From Cytophagia bacterium (lineage in GTDB: Bacteria > Bacteroidota > Bacteroidia > Cytophagales > Microscillaceae): a stretch of 41,304 nt of DNA. The notes beneath the pieces were generated by a model that saw only the letters and a program-made list of their open reading frames with translations, was not told the DNA's origin and did not search any database. The stretch is from positions 1-41,304 of the forward strand of contig RDZP01000010.1 of NCBI GenBank assembly GCA_004294005.1, read 5' to 3'. Below, in pieces: positions 38,238 through 41,304 of the stretch (the first letter of the stretch is position 1; each line of letters begins with the position of its first letter). Position numbers and translations under genes: made by a program.

Positions 38238-38645
38238 TTATTGAACATTCACTTGATGAATATCATATTGGTCGGTTATTTTATTAAATAATCTAAATTG
38301 ATAAACTCCTGCCACAGAAGGACGAAAAATATACTCTGTAGAAACAAAAATTGGTATTTGTGTACAAACTTCTGCCCCTCCCTCCATAGTATAATAACCC
38401 TTTAATGTAATTGTAAAACCTTCTTTTTTATCTACTATTCTTGTGCTTCCTACACAAGCGTTTGGTGCATCTATTAATGCTCTAAACCGAATATCTTGAT
38501 TGACAGCAGCCGTTGTTGGCGGTTGAAAAAATTGTATTTTTGAAATATTAAACGGGTCAACAGGTGCTACTTCATTATTATTATTTCTACAGCTATTAAA
38601 AATAATAAAAAACAATACCAAAGATATAAAATATGATATTCTCAT
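38238..38645 (-). CDS. Hypothetical lipoprotein
   Basis: MRISYFISLVLFFIIFNSCRNNNN lipobox; start M at 38645 (track start lies across a terminator). Confidence 0.7.
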   Translation of the reverse strand: MRISYFISLVLFFIIFNSCRNNNNEVAPVDPFNISKIQFFQPPTTAAVNQDIRFRALIDAPNACVGSTRIVDKKEGFTITLKGYYTMEGGAEVCTQIPIFVSTEYIFRPSVAGVYQFRLFNKITDQYDIHQVNVQ

Positions 38646-38664
38646 TTTAATTTTAATTTTTAAA

Positions 38665-38700
38665 AAATGCCCATAATTTTTAGTGATTATGGGCATTTAG
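38665..38700 (-). terminator. Intrinsic terminator-like hairpin
   Basis: aaatgcccataa / ttatgggcattt perfect 12-bp stem between acn 3' end and the lipoprotein gene. Confidence 0.8.
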
Positions 38701-38705
38701 TTTTT

Positions 38706-40967
38706 TTATTTTCCACCAATCAAATTCAAAGCCGAACCTGCTTTAAACCAACCGATTTGTTGTGTGTTATAAGTATGATTTACTTTAAATTCATCTTTTG
38801 AACCATCTTTATGATTCAAAACGATAGTCAAAGGTGTTCCCTCTGCAAAAGTTGTCAAACCTAAAATATCAATACTATCATCTTCTTGTACTTTGTCATA
38901 ATCTGAATTATTGGCAAAAGTCAAGCCTAACATACCTTGTTTTTTGAGGTTTGTTTCGTGAATACGTGCAAAAGATTTCACTAAAATAGCACGTACACCC
39001 AAGAAACGAGGCTCCATAGCAGCGTGTTCTCTTGATGAACCTTCACCATAATTTTCATCACCGATTACAATACTTCCGATACCTGCAGCTTTATAAGCAC
39101 GTTGCACAGCAGGCACTTCACCATAAGTGCCATCTAATTGATTTTTAACCGAATTAGTTTTGTTATCGTTAAAAGAATTGACTGCACCAATCAACATATT
39201 ATTAGAAATATTATCCAAATGTCCGCGGTATTTTAACCAAGGTCCCGCCATTGAAATATGGTCAGTAGTACACTTTCCTTTTGCTTTAATCAATAATTTC
39301 AAACCTTTTAAGTCTGTACCTTCCCAGGCTTTGAATGGTGCTAAAAGTTGTAAACGGTCAGAGGTTTCACTTACTTTTACTTGTACTTTTGAGCCATCTT
39401 CTGCAGGTGCTTGATAACCATTATCGCCTACTGCATAGCCTTTTGGGGGAGCCATTAAGCCTTTTGGTTCGTCTAATTTTACTTTTTCTCCTTTTTCATT
39501 CGTCAAAGTATCCGTCATTGGATTGAAAGTCAAATCACCTGCTATCGCAAAAGCAGTTACAATTTCAGGAGAAGCCACAAATGCGTGCGTTCCTGAATAA
39601 CTATCATTGCGTTTGGCAAAATTACGATTAAATGAAGTAATAATTGAGTTAGCACGATTAGGGTCATCGATATGTCTTGCCCATTGCCCGATACAAGGAC
39701 CGCAAGCATTTGCCAAAACGACACCGCCCATTTTAGCAAAAACATCTAAAATACCATCTCTTTCTGCGGTAAAACGTACTGTTTCAGAGCCAGGTGTAAT
39801 GGTAAATTCAGCGTTTACTTTCAAATTTTTATCTACGGCTTGTTGTGCCAATGATGCTGCACGTGTCAAATCTTCATAAGATGAATTAGTACAAGAACCT
39901 ATCAAACCTACTTCTAATTTTACAGGATAATTATTATCTTTTACGGCTTGTGCAAATTTTGATAAAGGCCAAGCCAAATCAGGCGTAAATGGACCATTTA
40001 CATAAGGTTCTAATTCTGATAAGTTCAATTCTATTACTTGGTCATAGTATTTTGAAGGATTGGCAATTACTTCCTCATCAGGTCTAAGGTTTGCTTTGTA
40101 TTGATTTGCCAAATCTGCTACATCTTTTCTATCTGTCGAAGCCAAATAATCATACATATTTTGGTCATAACTAAATAATGAAGTAGTTGCACCAATTTCA
40201 GCACCCATATTACAAATAGTTCCTTTGCCTGTAGCTGATAATGAATCTGCACCCTCTCCAAAATACTCTACTATATAACCTGTACCACCTTTTACGGTTA
40301 ATTTACCTGCTACCCATAAAATAACATCTTTAGCAGATGTCCAACCTGATAGTTTTCCTGTTAATTTTATACCAATTAACTTAGGGAATTTTAATTCCCA
40401 CGCCATTCCTGCCATTACATCTACCGCATCTGCACCACCTACACCAATAGCAATCATTCCCAAACCACCTGCGTTAGGCGTGTGTGAGTCTGTTCCAATC
40501 ATCATTCCACCAGGGAATGCGTAATTTTCTAATACAACTTGGTGAATAATACCTGCACCTGCTTTCCAAAAACCAAGACCATATTTGTCAGAAACAGAGC
40601 CAAGAAATTCATATACTTCTTTGTTAGAAACATTGGCAGTATCTAAATCCTGTTTTGCACCTATTTTTGCTTGTACTAAATGGTCGCAATGCACAGTACT
40701 TGGTACAGCTACTTGCGGTTTTCCTGCTGACATAAATTGCAATAAAGCCATTTGTGCAGTAGCATCTTGCATAGCCACTCTATCGGGCGCAAAATCTACA
40801 TAATCTACGCCTCTTTTGTGAGCGTGTTTGGGTGTACCTTCGTACAAGTGTGAGTATAAAATTTTCTCAGCTAAGGTCAAAGCACGACCTTCCAATTTTT
40901 TAGCAGCCTCAATGCGTTCGCTCATGCGTGCATAGACTTGCTTTATCATTTCGATATCAAATGCCAT
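38706..40967 (-). CDS. Aconitate hydratase
   Basis: [62 protein letters not shown]. Confidence 0.95.
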   Translation of the reverse strand: MAFDIEMIKQVYARMSERIEAAKKLEGRALTLAEKILYSHLYEGTPKHAHKRGVDYVDFAPDRVAMQDATAQMALLQFMSAGKPQVAVPSTVHCDHLVQAKIGAKQDLDTANVSNKEVYEFLGSVSDKYGLGFWKAGAGIIHQVVLENYAFPGGMMIGTDSHTPNAGGLGMIAIGVGGADAVDVMAGMAWELKFPKLIGIKLTGKLSGWTSAKDVILWVAGKLTVKGGTGYIVEYFGEGADSLSATGKGTICNMGAEIGATTSLFSYDQNMYDYLASTDRKDVADLANQYKANLRPDEEVIANPSKYYDQVIELNLSELEPYVNGPFTPDLAWPLSKFAQAVKDNNYPVKLEVGLIGSCTNSSYEDLTRAASLAQQAVDKNLKVNAEFTITPGSETVRFTAERDGILDVFAKMGGVVLANACGPCIGQWARHIDDPNRANSIITSFNRNFAKRNDSYSGTHAFVASPEIVTAFAIAGDLTFNPMTDTLTNEKGEKVKLDEPKGLMAPPKGYAVGDNGYQAPAEDGSKVQVKVSETSDRLQLLAPFKAWEGTDLKGLKLLIKAKGKCTTDHISMAGPWLKYRGHLDNISNNMLIGAVNSFNDNKTNSVKNQLDGTYGEVPAVQRAYKAAGIGSIVIGDENYGEGSSREHAAMEPRFLGVRAILVKSFARIHETNLKKQGMLGLTFANNSDYDKVQEDDSIDILGLTTFAEGTPLTIVLNHKDGSKDEFKVNHTYNTQQIGWFKAGSALNLIGGK

Positions 40968-41284
40968 AATGATAAATATTAATTCGATTTAATTATTTTT
41001 TTCACAAAAATAAACAATAATTATAAAAAAACTAAATTTATTGATAATTTATTTTTTAGAAGTAATATTTTGAAGTGGTTTTTATCTTTTTTTTGATAAT
41101 AAGTATCCGTTAGTATTTAGTTTATATTATTATTGAATTTGCTAAAATTGACCCAACTGGTCATAACTTTGTAAAAAAAAGTTGTAACGAAATAATATTT
41201 TGCAACCCCAACTGGCTTAAGTCTATAAAAAAATCAAAACTATCGCAAGTTTAGCGAAGCGTAACTTGTGATTTTGTATTGATA

Positions 41285-41300
41285 GAAGTCTCCAGACTTC
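41285..41300. repeat. Palindrome gaagtct-cc-agacttc at the window end, part of a repeat-rich tail
   Basis: Perfect 7-bp arms; preceded by cccaactgg direct repeats (about 41152 and 41208). Confidence 0.5.
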
Positions 41301-41304
41301 ACCA

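Overview
AT-rich Bacteroidota (probably Cytophagales-like) chromosomal window. It is mostly housekeeping genes: alpha/beta hydrolase, tRNA-Leu, CDF transporter, HisA-like protein, folA, pbpC, type II NADH dehydrogenase, tdk, plsC-like, ECF sigma factor, thiL, M16 protease, ABC permease, carB, bcp, ALDH, DUF983, mnmA, UrtA-like lipoprotein, ald and aconitase. The most interesting accessory region is 23.76-30.9 kb. A fused nuclease-methyltransferase with a frame-disrupted HsdS subunit (BcgI-like / Type I-like architecture), followed by an antitoxin-Doc pair, lies between two copies of the carB 3' end sharing an exact 21-bp core. Immediately downstream, a solo-TnpB IS200/IS605-family element with a plausible structured omegaRNA end sits inside the 5' end of miaE. 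The empty site can be reconstructed exactly (GACCGTTAC^CCTCGATGG), and the element's left end supplies a new in-frame ATG to the rest of miaE. Other items of note: an MvaI/BcnI-type Type II R-M pair, a HisA-like protein lacking the canonical N-terminal catalytic Asp, an uncharacterised winged-helix/WGR-like protein, a perfect inverted repeat in the merC-like promoter, and several families of small dispersed or palindromic repeats. No database search was run. Product names come from reading motifs in the supplied translations.
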